64,000 nt of DNA from Afipia sp. GAS231 (GTDB taxonomy: Bacteria; Pseudomonadota; Alphaproteobacteria; Rhizobiales; Xanthobacteraceae): positions 7,054,501-7,118,500 of the forward strand of contig NZ_LT629703.1 in the NCBI RefSeq assembly GCF_900103365.1, read 5' to 3'. Within the stretch, counting starts at the first letter, position 1, and every line of letters starts with the position of its first letter. A model generated the notes under the pieces. It was not told the DNA's origin and ran no database searches. It saw only the letters and a list, made by a program, of their open reading frames with translations. The position numbers were made by a program, and so were the translations under genes. Positions 16,070 through 24,249 of the stretch are shown here, in pieces.

Positions 16070-17047
16070 TCATTGTTGCGGAATCTTTGCCGCGCCGATC
16101 ACCTGTTTCCAGCGCGTGATCTCGGAGGCGATCATGGTCCGCATCTCCTCGCGCGAGGTGCCGCGGACTTCGTTGCCCATGGCTTCCAATTTGCCTTTGA
16201 CTTCCGGCAACTCGAGCACGGCCCGCACTTCGCGGTTGAGCCTCTCGACCACAGGTGCAGGCACGCCTTTGCTGGTGGCAATGCCGAGCCATGACCGGAC
16301 CTCGTAATCCCTGACGGTCGCGGCGACCGGCGGCACGGCGGGGATCGAGAACCAGGGTTTTGCGCTGGTGACGCCGAGGCCATGGATCGTGCCGGCCGCA
16401 AGCTGCGGGGCTGATATCGTCAGCGTGTCGATCATGATATCGATCTGGCCGCCCAGGAGGTCGTTGATCGGGCCGCCACCACCTTTGTAGGGCACATGGA
16501 TCATCTTGATGCCGGCCATCGACGACAGCAGCTCACCGGCCAGATGCTGGGTCGATCCGACGCCGACCGAGCTGTAGGTCAGCGTATCCGGCTTGGCTTT
16601 TGCTTCCTTGATCACATCCGCCAGCGTCTGAAACCGCGAGCCCGTCTTGACCGCGACGACGAGCGGAAAGAACACCGTGGTCGAGATCATCTGAAAATCG
16701 TCGACCGGATCGAACGGCAGCGTCTTGTACATCGCCCCCGATACCGCATGGGCGCCGGTCAGCATGATCAAGGTATAGCCATCGGGTGCGGCCTTGGCGA
16801 CGCGGTCGGACGCGATGTTGCCGCCGGCGCCGGGACGGCCCTCGACGATGACGGGCTTGCCGAGCCGCCGGGACAGGCCATCCGCCACGATCCGGGCGAT
16901 CGTATCCGCGTTGCCGCCGGCGCCAAATCCATGCGTCAGCGTAATGGCGCGGGAAGGGTAGTCCTCGTCGGCGCGGGCGCCCACACTCGCAACGGCAGAA
17001 AACAGGGCTGCGACCGCAGCGATCGTTCTGAAGAATTTCACGCGCAT
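16070..17047 (-). CDS. TctC/Bug-family periplasmic solute-binding protein
   Basis: A 325-residue receptor. The signal peptide is MRVKFFRTIAAVAALFSA to VGARA, followed by DYPSRAITLTHGFGAGGNAD, the classical Bug start with the ligand loop, then RPGAGGNIASDRVAKAAPDG and VPYKGGGGPINDLLGGQIDI. Such proteins bind carboxylates for tripartite TctABC importers, but no tctA or tctB lies here, so it is an orphan receptor. GGGGGAGG precedes the ATG at 17047. It is divergent from a second receptor of the same family at 17211. Confidence 0.9.
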   Translation of the reverse strand: MRVKFFRTIAAVAALFSAVASVGARADEDYPSRAITLTHGFGAGGNADTIARIVADGLSRRLGKPVIVEGRPGAGGNIASDRVAKAAPDGYTLIMLTGAHAVSGAMYKTLPFDPVDDFQMISTTVFFPLVVAVKTGSRFQTLADVIKEAKAKPDTLTYSSVGVGSTQHLAGELLSSMAGIKMIHVPYKGGGGPINDLLGGQIDIMIDTLTISAPQLAAGTIHGLGVTSAKPWFSIPAVPPVAATVRDYEVRSWLGIATSKGVPAPVVERLNREVRAVLELPEVKGKLEAMGNEVRGTSREEMRTMIASEITRWKQVIGAAKIPQQ

Positions 17048-17210
17048 TCCTCCCCCGACGTGTTTTGCAGTTTCATAGCAGACGTTGGTTCGCATGGCGA
17101 AACAAACCCGCTCATGCTGCGGCATTTTGCGCGTGCAGGAAGTTTCATGCCGTGCTTCATTTTGCGCGAGAGCGATTGAAGTCGCCGATAGATTTGCAGG
17201 GAGATCGACC

Positions 17211-18194
17211 ATGCCAGGGGACAGGATCGACCGTCGTCGCGCGCTCGCTTTGCTTGGCGCAGCACCTTTGTTTCCCCGCCTCGCATGGGCGCAACAGAGT
17301 TGGCCGGCGCGCTCGGTGCGTTATGTGCTCGGCTTCGCCGCGGGCGGCGCCACCGACAGTCTGTCACGCGTGTTCTGCCAGAAGATGAGCGCGCTGACCG
17401 GCCAGCAATTCGTCGTCGAGAATCGTGTCGGCGCCGGCGGCGTGATCGCCAACGATGCCGTCGCCAAATCCACCCCGGACGGTTACACCGTCGGCATGGG
17501 CGGCATCGCCAACAACGTGATCGCGATCGGCACCTATGCGAAACTGCCTTACCGGCCGGCTGATGATTTCACCTTCATCAGCGGCCTGTGGCAGTTGCCG
17601 AACATCCTGGTGGCCGCCAAAGACTTTCCCGCATCGAACGCCAAGGATCTGCTCGCATTGCTCAAGCAAAATCCGGGCAAGTACAATTACGCCTCGGCCG
17701 GCATCGGCACCACGCTGCATCTCTCCGGCGAGATGATGAAGAGCATGGCCGGCGTCGATGTGCAGCATATTCCCTACAAGGGCGGCAATCCCGCGCTGAT
17801 GGACCTGTTGGCCGGGCGGGTGAACATGCTGTTCGACAATCTGCCGGGCTCGCTGTCCGCTGTGCGCGAAGGCTCGGTCAAGCCGATCGCCGTGACCGGG
17901 CGGACGCGGAGCCCGGCTCTCCCTGATACGCCGGCGATGGCCGAACTGCTGCCGGGCTACGAGATGACGTCATGGGCCGCGTTGTGCGGTCCGGCCGGGG
18001 TGCCGGCGGACATGATCGCGCAGATCAACGGACAGACGCTGAAGGCGCTAGGCGATCCGGATCTGAAGCGACGCTTCGAAGAACTCGGCGCCACCGCATG
18101 GCCGACATCGCCCGCAGAACTGATCGCATTCCGCGCCAGCGAAGAAGCGCGTTTGCTGCCGCTCATCAAGGCGGCGGGCATTGTGCCGCAATAA
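17211..18194 (+). CDS. TctC/Bug-family solute-binding protein with Tat-like signal
   Basis: A 327-residue orphan receptor. The N-terminus (MPGDRIDRRRALALLGAAP, cleavage near AWA-QQ) has a twin-arginine motif, unlike the neighbouring receptor, which suggests export in folded form. Family motifs are FAAGGATDSLSR, NRVGAGGVIANDAVAKSTPD and IPYKGGNPALMDLLAGRVNM. The ligand is unknown. GGGAG lies before the ATG; an earlier in-frame ATG at 17085 would bury the signal peptide and is rejected. Its stop is 2 bases from the stop of the convergent exonuclease gene. Confidence 0.88.
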   Translation: MPGDRIDRRRALALLGAAPLFPRLAWAQQSWPARSVRYVLGFAAGGATDSLSRVFCQKMSALTGQQFVVENRVGAGGVIANDAVAKSTPDGYTVGMGGIANNVIAIGTYAKLPYRPADDFTFISGLWQLPNILVAAKDFPASNAKDLLALLKQNPGKYNYASAGIGTTLHLSGEMMKSMAGVDVQHIPYKGGNPALMDLLAGRVNMLFDNLPGSLSAVREGSVKPIAVTGRTRSPALPDTPAMAELLPGYEMTSWAALCGPAGVPADMIAQINGQTLKALGDPDLKRRFEELGATAWPTSPAELIAFRASEEARLLPLIKAAGIVPQ

Positions 18195-18196
18195 CT

Positions 18197-18967
18197 TCAC
18201 TTCAACACGATCCACGCCGGCGCGTGATCGCTGGCGCCTTCTTCGCCGCGGACCTGGCGGTCGACGCCGGCCTTGAGCAGGCGCGGCGCGACGGCCGGGC
18301 TCAGCAAGAGATGATCGAGCCGCAATCCGGCATCGCGTGGCCAGCGGTTGCGCTTGTAGTCCCAGAACGTGAACATCGGCTTGGTCGGATGCAGGGCGCG
18401 GATCGCATCAGTCCAACCTTGGTCCACCAGCGTCTTGAACGCGGCGCGGCTCTTCGGCTGGATCAGCGCATCCTTGTCCCATGACTTCGTCGGATAGATA
18501 TCCAACTCGGTCGGCGCGACATTGTAGTCGCCCGCCAGCACCACGGGGACATCCTGCTTCAACAGCTTGGCGGCGTGCGCGCGCAGCCGCTTGAACCAGT
18601 CGAGTTTGTAGTCGAATTTCGGCCCCGGCTGCGGGTTGCCGTTCGGTAGATAGATGCTGGTGAGGATCAGGCCGTTGACGGCGGCTTCGATATAGCGGGC
18701 CTCGTGATCGTCGCGGTCGCCGGGCAGGGCGGTGCGGGTCAACACCGGCTCGGCGTTGCGCGCCAGAATGGCGACGCCGTTCCAGGTCTTCTGGCCCTGC
18801 CACACCGCGCCGTAACCGGCTTTTTCGAACGCCGCGGCGGGAAAGTCGGCGTCGGTCGATTTCAGCTCCTGCAAGCTTACTGCGTCCGGCTTCGCCGTGC
18901 GCAGCCAGGCCAGCAGGTTCGGCAGGCGCCGGTTGACGTTGTTGATGTTGAAGGTAGCGATCTTCAT
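18197..18967 (-). CDS. xthA: Exodeoxyribonuclease III (AP endonuclease family)
   Basis: A 256-residue member of the exonuclease III/APE1 family that cleaves at abasic sites and trims 3' ends in base excision repair. Motifs: MKIATFNINNVN at the start, LQELKSTD with the metal-binding Glu, SIYLPNG, the catalytic GDYNVAP, and the C-terminal DHAPAWIVL with the family Asp-His pair (RLDHLLLS and ASDHAP). Length is normal. It is a single gene in its own orientation. Confidence 0.94.
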   Translation of the reverse strand: MKIATFNINNVNRRLPNLLAWLRTAKPDAVSLQELKSTDADFPAAAFEKAGYGAVWQGQKTWNGVAILARNAEPVLTRTALPGDRDDHEARYIEAAVNGLILTSIYLPNGNPQPGPKFDYKLDWFKRLRAHAAKLLKQDVPVVLAGDYNVAPTELDIYPTKSWDKDALIQPKSRAAFKTLVDQGWTDAIRALHPTKPMFTFWDYKRNRWPRDAGLRLDHLLLSPAVAPRLLKAGVDRQVRGEEGASDHAPAWIVLK

Positions 18968-19450
18968 GCGCGCATGTGACCGCAGATCTCGTTATCCCGC
19001 TAGGCCGTGAACCCATAAATCTGCCGGCGGAAGGCCCGCCCCGGTCCGCAGTGCCCCGATAGCGGACCAAGTTCTGCATCGCAGCGAAACGTCGCGGTGT
19101 GCCATAGGCGGACGTCAGCAGTGCCACATCTTGCGACCCTGCACGTGAGGTTTTTCCCGCATCGACTTCTGTATCTCAGCCGACCCGTGATCAAGAAAAC
19201 GCGATTGCCGCTGCTGCTAACCGCCGCAATCTCAACCCTCCCATATGCGCCTCTCCAATCACGACATGGCTCGCCGGTACAGAAGTGGCCCTGCCTTGCC
19301 GTGAACCCATGCAATGTCTGCCTCATCGAGACAGATGGCAAAACCGCCAAACATTTGCGTGATCGGGAAATATCCAGACTCCAATCTCGATCTTCCTTTC
19401 AGAAGCGGACATGCCTCCGCTAGCGCGAGGCTCAATCAAGGAAGTGAACG
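18968..19450. other. Gene-free stretch, probable degenerate sequence
   Basis: No supported gene. Short frames on both strands lack ribosome-binding sites. The first 150 bases look like a decayed non-coding relic. The promoter of the two small secreted-protein genes at 19451 must lie near its end. Confidence 0.35.
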
Positions 19451-19732
19451 ATGAAGATCACATACCTTCTGGCGGCGCTATTGCTTGTGCCATCTTTCGC
19501 GACCCAAGCCACGACTCCTGTGCGAACCGACAAAAGCAGCAATCGAGCGCATGTCGGCACTCGACCGGCAGTTGGCAGTCGGTTGCAGGGATACAGGATC
19601 GAAGGCCGCGAGATCGTAGCTCCTCCCTGGAGCTTCGCCTGCATGAACGACCAAGGCCCACAACAATGTGACGAGCCCATGTGGGTCTATGGGAGCCCCG
19701 ACTACCTCGCGCAATTTAAGAATGCATTCTGA
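19451..19732 (+). CDS. Small secreted protein (93 aa), unknown function
   Basis: A signal peptide (MKITYLLAALLLVPSFATQA) is followed by a hydrophilic mature part with two cysteines (FACMNDQGPQQCDEPMW) that could form a disulphide, ending VYGSPDYLAQFKNAF. AAGGAAGTG precedes the ATG. I do not recognise the family. It lies 37 bases before another small secreted protein, probably in one operon. Confidence 0.65.
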   Translation: MKITYLLAALLLVPSFATQATTPVRTDKSSNRAHVGTRPAVGSRLQGYRIEGREIVAPPWSFACMNDQGPQQCDEPMWVYGSPDYLAQFKNAF

Positions 19733-19769
19733 CATTGACCCGCGCGTGGAGCCACACGAGGACGAAAAC

Positions 19770-20003
19770 ATGAAACTCACGACAATAGCATTAGCCTCTG
19801 CCGTCGCGCTCTCGAGTACGTTCGCGCTTGCAAACACGGTTCGTCATAAGCCGAGCGTCAGGACCTACCACTTGCATAGGGATATACCGCTGGTCAGATC
19901 AGGTTCTTCGCACCCGAATTACGGCAAACCAAACGGTCCAACCAGCGTGTCCGCGGGCGGATTGATGTGGAACGGAAGGAGCGCCTCCGAGTGGGGCGGC
20001 TAG
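19770..20003 (+). CDS. Small secreted protein (77 aa), unknown function
   Basis: The signal peptide is MKLTTIALASAVALSSTFALA with cleavage before NTVRH. The mature part of about 56 residues is basic and rich in His, Ser and Gly (RTYHLHRDIPLVRSG, ending MWNGRSASEWGG). GAGGA precedes the ATG. An in-frame earlier ATG (19668) lies inside the preceding gene and is rejected. Function unknown. Confidence 0.6.
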   Translation: MKLTTIALASAVALSSTFALANTVRHKPSVRTYHLHRDIPLVRSGSSHPNYGKPNGPTSVSAGGLMWNGRSASEWGG

Positions 20004-20392
20004 GGAGACGTCGGAATTGGCCAACCTGATTGAAGGTCGCCAAGTCGTCGTGAAGCGCGAATGTCTCCCTTGGGTCATTCGCTACCGAGTCGGATTGGCA
20101 GCAAGTCCGGCCATGTCCGCTATCGCGCCGAGAGCGGAAGTAAATGCAGGGCCCTAGCGGTCCTGCGGCCAGCCAGATCGATTCTCTATCGCGCGCGCAA
20201 CCCGATCGAACGGCTGCTTATCAACATCAAGGTCGGAGTGTCGCGACCCGATAGGATAAACTCGCGGCAAAATATTTGATCTTAGGGCGCGTACTCAAAA
20301 ATCTTCGTCGATGTCCGGCTCGCCCCGACACCAACCACCTTTGTGCAACCGCAGCAAATGTCGCGATGGGCCAGAAGCGGATATGCCATCCA
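20004..20392. other. Gap between the small secreted protein and the hydrolase gene
   Basis: It contains the first IS5-type transposase remnant (20177-20279, listed separately) and otherwise non-coding relic sequence with no supported gene. Confidence 0.4.
20177..20279 (+). pseudogene. IS5-type transposase remnant (C-terminal fragment)
   Basis: The reading ILYRARNPIERLLINIKV...RPDRINS corresponds to the end of IS5-family (IS427-like) transposases, where YRxRNxIERFF precedes the C-terminus and carries the last catalytic Glu. The fragment has drifted and lacks everything upstream. A better-preserved fragment of the same kind lies at 21619, on the other side of the hydrolase gene. Confidence 0.55.
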
Positions 20393-21523
20393 TCAAAACA
20401 GCGTCAGCGCCAAACGTCCGGTGTTTGTCAAATGATCGCAACGGTAGATGGCAAAGCCTTCGCGGCTGTCGAGCCACGCATAGTAGAACAGGCCGAGGAC
20501 TCGTCTGTTGGCGACATAGGGCCGAAAATTAGCCCGCGTTTCGTTGACCAGAGCGATCTGATTGGTCTCATGAGGAGGACAGGACGTATCGTGATTGGGG
20601 ATACCCCACTCAGTGATCCAGCAAGGCTTGCCACCTCGGCTATCTGACGGCCGGCACTCCGCGAGAACGTACTTCTGTAATCGATTGCGGCGTCCCGCGA
20701 CGGCAGTCGGATTTCCCGGGTCATTCGTCCAAGGGTAGGTATGAACGCCGTAAACGTCGACGAGTTCATCGAGACCGTTCGCGCGCATGAAGTCCAGCGT
20801 TGCGACAGCACCGACAGCGTCCAGCCGCGCCGTTCGCGGTGCCTCCGGAGCTTCGTTGAACACCAGGCCTGCGCTGACGATCGGCGCATGTTGGTTCAGC
20901 TTCGACCGGGCGCGAACTTCCTTGATCACCTTGAGCAGCTTAAGATATTGCAGATAACCCTTGGCGACCTGTTGTGCCTCCGGATCACGCGAAAGGTTCT
21001 CGAGGGTGAACTCTCTAGATCGGGTCGGGTTCTCAGCCGGCAAGCTGAAATCTGCGTTGAACATGGCGGAATTGATTTCATTTCCCAATTCGAACCCCGC
21101 GAGCTTAACGCCGGCGGCCTCGAGTTTTTCGAGCAGCGGTTCGAAGTACTTGCGGAACTGATCCGGATCTGCAGCGGACAACGGAGGTCCGCCCCATACG
21201 CCGAAGGCATTGGGCCATGGTCGGCTGGGTGCACCCGGCCGGTATTGTAGTTGGACCAGCCATTCGATCTGGATCCCCTGCGCTTGGGCGCGCCGGGCAA
21301 AATCTATTCCCTTCTCATCGGGCGTAATGCCCGACCGGATAAAATGAACGTTGGCTGCGTGCAATTGCGCGAGGATTGCATTCTGCTGGTCGACGCTCAG
21401 TGAACCCACCGACGCGTTCACGCCGACAACCGCGTCGGTCGCCTGGGCCAATAACGGATGGAATCCGAGAAACGCATAAAGAACGGATGCGAAGGCAACA
21501 ATTCCGCCGCTGAAGCTTTTCAT
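20393..21523 (-). CDS. Secreted clan GH-A-like glycoside hydrolase
   Basis: A 376-residue exported protein: signal peptide MKSFSGGIVAFASVLYAFLG to LLAQA, then an (alpha/beta)8-barrel. Candidate acid/base Glu is E149 in FELGNEINSAMF and candidate nucleophile is E305 in CWITEWGIP, the usual clan GH-A spacing after strands 4 and 7. VYGVHTYPWT is a typical strand-6 segment. The substrate is unknown; GH5-, GH39- or GH79-like enzymes are possible. No strong ribosome-binding site precedes the ATG at 21523; earlier ATGs would add a non-signal leader. It is flanked by IS5-type remnants on both sides, which suggests acquisition or rearrangement. Confidence 0.75.
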   Translation of the reverse strand: MKSFSGGIVAFASVLYAFLGFHPLLAQATDAVVGVNASVGSLSVDQQNAILAQLHAANVHFIRSGITPDEKGIDFARRAQAQGIQIEWLVQLQYRPGAPSRPWPNAFGVWGGPPLSAADPDQFRKYFEPLLEKLEAAGVKLAGFELGNEINSAMFNADFSLPAENPTRSREFTLENLSRDPEAQQVAKGYLQYLKLLKVIKEVRARSKLNQHAPIVSAGLVFNEAPEAPRTARLDAVGAVATLDFMRANGLDELVDVYGVHTYPWTNDPGNPTAVAGRRNRLQKYVLAECRPSDSRGGKPCWITEWGIPNHDTSCPPHETNQIALVNETRANFRPYVANRRVLGLFYYAWLDSREGFAIYRCDHLTNTGRLALTLF

Positions 21524-21618
21524 TCGGCCGGCCCCATGTTCGCATTCTCCTTCGTAGTCGAGAAATAGATGCGGCGACATGAACCGGTTGTGAACGCTCT
21601 GGCTCAACCAAAAGCACG

Positions 21619-21876
21619 GAGTGGACCCGGATCAGGGAGCTTGCCATGAAGAACGGCGCGTGGGCCAACATCCCGCCGAAAAGCAACCGCAGCAATCCGA
21701 TCTGCTTCAGCCCCTATCTCTACCGCGCTCGCAACCGGGTCGAGCGGTTCTTCAACAGGATCAAACAATGTCGTCGGATAGCGACGCGCTATGACAGGCT
21801 TGCTGCCAACTACCTTGCCTTCGTTCAACTCGCGTCAATCAGGCTATGGCTGCGCCTTAATGAGTCCGCATCCTAG
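21619..21876 (+). pseudogene. IS5-type transposase remnant (C-terminal fragment)
   Basis: About 85 codons remain: RIRELAMKNGAWANIPPKSN, LYRARNRVERFFNRIK, RRIATRYDRLAANYLAF and a terminal WLRLNES. These match the last third of IS5-family DDE transposases; the Glu of the catalytic triad is in NRVERFF. The N-terminal two-thirds, including both Asp residues, are missing, so it is inactive. Its stop abuts the stop of the RidA gene. Confidence 0.8.
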
Positions 21877-22242
21877 CTAGTTCTTCGTAGCTACAATTTC
21901 GATCTCTACCAGCATCGCCGGGTGCACCAAATCGCAAATGACGAGCGTGGACGCTGGGCGTACCTCGCCCATCACTTCCAGGAAAACGGCGCGATACGCG
22001 GAAACGTAATTTCGATCGACAACATAACCGGTGACCTTAACCACGTCGGTCAACGTCATTCCGGCCTCATTGAGCAGGACCTCGATTTGCGTCCAGGCCT
22101 TCCGCGCCTGGATTTCGAAGTCTCCGGTCACGTCGCCCTGACCGGCGACGTAGAGTGTGGGACCGGGAACCTCAACCAAGACCGCTTGACTGAAGTGTGC
22201 GAAGCGCCTGACACCCTCCGGATCGAGCTTTCGTACCGCCAC
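21877..22242 (-). CDS. RidA/YjgF-family protein
   Basis: A 121-residue member of the Rid family, trimeric enzymes that hydrolyse reactive enamine/imine intermediates. Conserved features are YVAGQGDVTGDFEIQARKAW, LTDVVKVTGYV, and RPASTLVICDLVHPAMLVEIE, in which the Arg binds the substrate carboxylate. I choose the GTG at 22242 because CAGGAG lies six bases upstream and the length is then typical; the frame also contains an ATG 14 codons earlier. The sequence is closer to RidA subfamilies than to archetypal RidA, so the substrate is open. Confidence 0.82.
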   Translation of the reverse strand: MAVRKLDPEGVRRFAHFSQAVLVEVPGPTLYVAGQGDVTGDFEIQARKAWTQIEVLLNEAGMTLTDVVKVTGYVVDRNYVSAYRAVFLEVMGEVRPASTLVICDLVHPAMLVEIEIVATKN

Positions 22243-22468
22243 TGCACGCTCCTGTTTGCACACAAAAGGGCGCCCGCCGGCCATGTTTGGCTGATCGCAT
22301 CCCCGCAGACTAACGAATTACCTAGGGTAGGCTCAGTAGACAAGTCGAGACATTCTTGAACCGCACTTGACATTTTTCATCGTCCCATTCGTTCGTCTGA
22401 GAGACCGGGGACATGCGCTATTCCAGATTGACCGTCGACGGGTCATGTTCTTACAGAATCAAGCCGCC

Positions 22469-22635
22469 GTTTTCGACCTCCCTGCACGTTGGTCCGGGAA
22501 AATTCGGAGTGCTACGTCGTCAAGGACACCAACGTGCGTAACCTTGGCGTGGCTTTATTGCCGCGACGACGCGCAGCGCTACAGTTTCGGCGTTGGCAAG
22601 CTTTCGTCGGATGAAGCGCGCCGGACTAGCCGTCA
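22469..22635 (+). pseudogene. Frameshifted relic of a small conserved protein
   Basis: Pieces in two frames, FDLPARWSGK and ECYVVKDTN, then after a shift AWLYCRDD and [10 protein letters not shown], line up with a small protein common in Bradyrhizobium whose members read CFIVKD-NGQALAYVYFED and KLL-DEARRIA (recalled pattern). At least one frameshift is present, and the sequence runs directly into an IS701-type fragment. It is not functional. Confidence 0.4.
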
Positions 22636-22920
22636 CCATCAAGGCACGATGGATTTGCGAACAGGCGCATCAGCAGTTGAAAGAAAAACTCGGACTTGAT
22701 CACTTCGAGGGACGATCCTGGCAAGGTCTTCATCGTCACGCATTGATGACCATGATCGCCTACGCCTTCCTGCAACATCGTCACCTCACACAAGTGGGGC
22801 GAAAAAAGAATCAACGGACCGCCGCCTCAGCCTAGCCTGCCGGCCGTACGCCACGCCATCGTCGATCTCATTCTTCGACCACTATCTCAGCAATGCCCAC
22901 ACTGCCGAAGACGAAGCCGT
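22605..22920 (+). pseudogene. IS701-type transposase remnant (C-terminal fragment)
   Basis: The reading [38 protein letters not shown] and [14 protein letters not shown] is the conserved C-terminal part of IS701/IS4-related transposases with the catalytic Glu region ([20 protein letters not shown]). A stop at 22835 interrupts it, while another frame continues SLPAVRHAIVDLI and QQCPHCRR up to about 22910, so a frameshift has occurred. The N-terminal two-thirds are missing. Confidence 0.75.
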
Positions 22921-22957
22921 GAAAAACAGTGGCGTGGGTAAATCTGCCAAAGTAGTG

Positions 22958-24202
22958 CTAGTTCGATGGAGAGGCAGGATCTGCCGGAGCAGGCACCGCA
23001 GCGGCGGGCTCCTTCGCCGGTACCTCGCCGCCTTTGTAGATCCGCGCATAGCGCTTGCCGAGACTGGTCAGCACCTCGTAGCCGATGGTGCCGAAGTGAT
23101 GGGCGAGTTCGTCGACCGTGATGCCTTCGCCGATCAGCGTCACCATATGACCGCGGCGCGCCGCGTTCTTCTCGATATCGGTGATATCGACCGCGATCAG
23201 GTCCATCGAAACCCGTCCCGCGATCGGGCAGCGCTTGCCGGCTACCACGACCTCGGCGCCGCGGGTGCCGTCATTGGCGCTGGCGGCGCGGAAATAGCCG
23301 TCGGCATAGCCGGCCGACACCAGCGCGATCCGGGTCGGCCGCCGCGCGGTCCAGGTGCCGCCATAGCCGACGGTTTCGCCGCGCTCGACATTGCGCACCT
23401 GGACGATACGGGCCTTCAGCTCGACGACCGGCTGCATCGGATTGTCGGACTCGGGTGTGGGGTTGATGCCATAGAGCGCCGCCCCCGGCCGCACCAGATC
23501 GAACTGGAACTGGGCGCCCAAGAACACGCCGGAAGAATTCGACAGCGATGCCGGCACGCCCGAGAACAGGCTGGCGATTTCGCGGAAGGTCGTGAGCTGC
23601 CTGGCATTGAGCGGATTGTTGAGCAGTTCGGCGGAGGCGAGGTGGCTCATCACGAGCGTGATGCCGTGGTCGCCGGCATTGATGCGGGGGATAATGCCCT
23701 GCGCCTCGGCAACCGTGAGGCCGAGCCGGTTCATACCGGTGTCGATGTGAATGGCAGCGCCGCCCGACCAGCCGGAGCGGCGGCAGAATACGTCCCATTC
23801 CGCGAGTTCGTTGAGGTCGCCGATGACGGGTTTGCAGTCGATCGCGGCGTAGCTGTCGCCGGTGTTCTGGAAGAAGCCGTCGAGCGTATAGATCGCGGCC
23901 GCCGGCACCGCTGATCGGACCACGCGCGCTTCGTCGAGGGTGGCTGTGAAAAATGTCTTGCAGCCGGCATTGGCAAGCGCGCGCGCGACCTGGTCGGCGC
24001 CGCAGCCATAGGCGTCGGCCTTCACCACGCCGGCACATTCGGCGGGAACCGCCGTCTTCTCGAGCTTGCGCCAGTTGGCGACGATGGCGTCGAGGTCGAC
24101 CGTCAGCACACCGATCGCGCTGGCGAGCGCTGCGGCCTGGTTGGCCTCGGGCGAGAGCAGGGTGCTCGGCGGGATGGATTTGGGGTCAGAGGCGATGTTC
24201 AT
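22958..24202 (-). CDS. alr: Alanine racemase
   Basis: A PLP-dependent enzyme converting L- to D-alanine for peptidoglycan. It has 414 residues, with a fold-type III barrel and a C-terminal beta domain. The PLP lysine is K61 in VVKADAYGCGA; the catalytic tyrosine is Y299 in LVSAGYADGYFR; IDTGMNRLG and SNSSG are typical. The C-terminus has an Ala/Pro-rich tail (about 20 residues) not found in most homologues. The gene lies 47 bases downstream of dnaB on the same strand, and the dnaB-alr order is conserved in relatives. Confidence 0.96.
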   Translation of the reverse strand: MNIASDPKSIPPSTLLSPEANQAAALASAIGVLTVDLDAIVANWRKLEKTAVPAECAGVVKADAYGCGADQVARALANAGCKTFFTATLDEARVVRSAVPAAAIYTLDGFFQNTGDSYAAIDCKPVIGDLNELAEWDVFCRRSGWSGGAAIHIDTGMNRLGLTVAEAQGIIPRINAGDHGITLVMSHLASAELLNNPLNARQLTTFREIASLFSGVPASLSNSSGVFLGAQFQFDLVRPGAALYGINPTPESDNPMQPVVELKARIVQVRNVERGETVGYGGTWTARRPTRIALVSAGYADGYFRAASANDGTRGAEVVVAGKRCPIAGRVSMDLIAVDITDIEKNAARRGHMVTLIGEGITVDELAHHFGTIGYEVLTSLGKRYARIYKGGEVPAKEPAAAVPAPADPASPSN

Positions 24203-24249
24203 GCCGCATTTTACGCGGGCCCCTGCGGCGGTTCAACCGCGTAGCCGCC

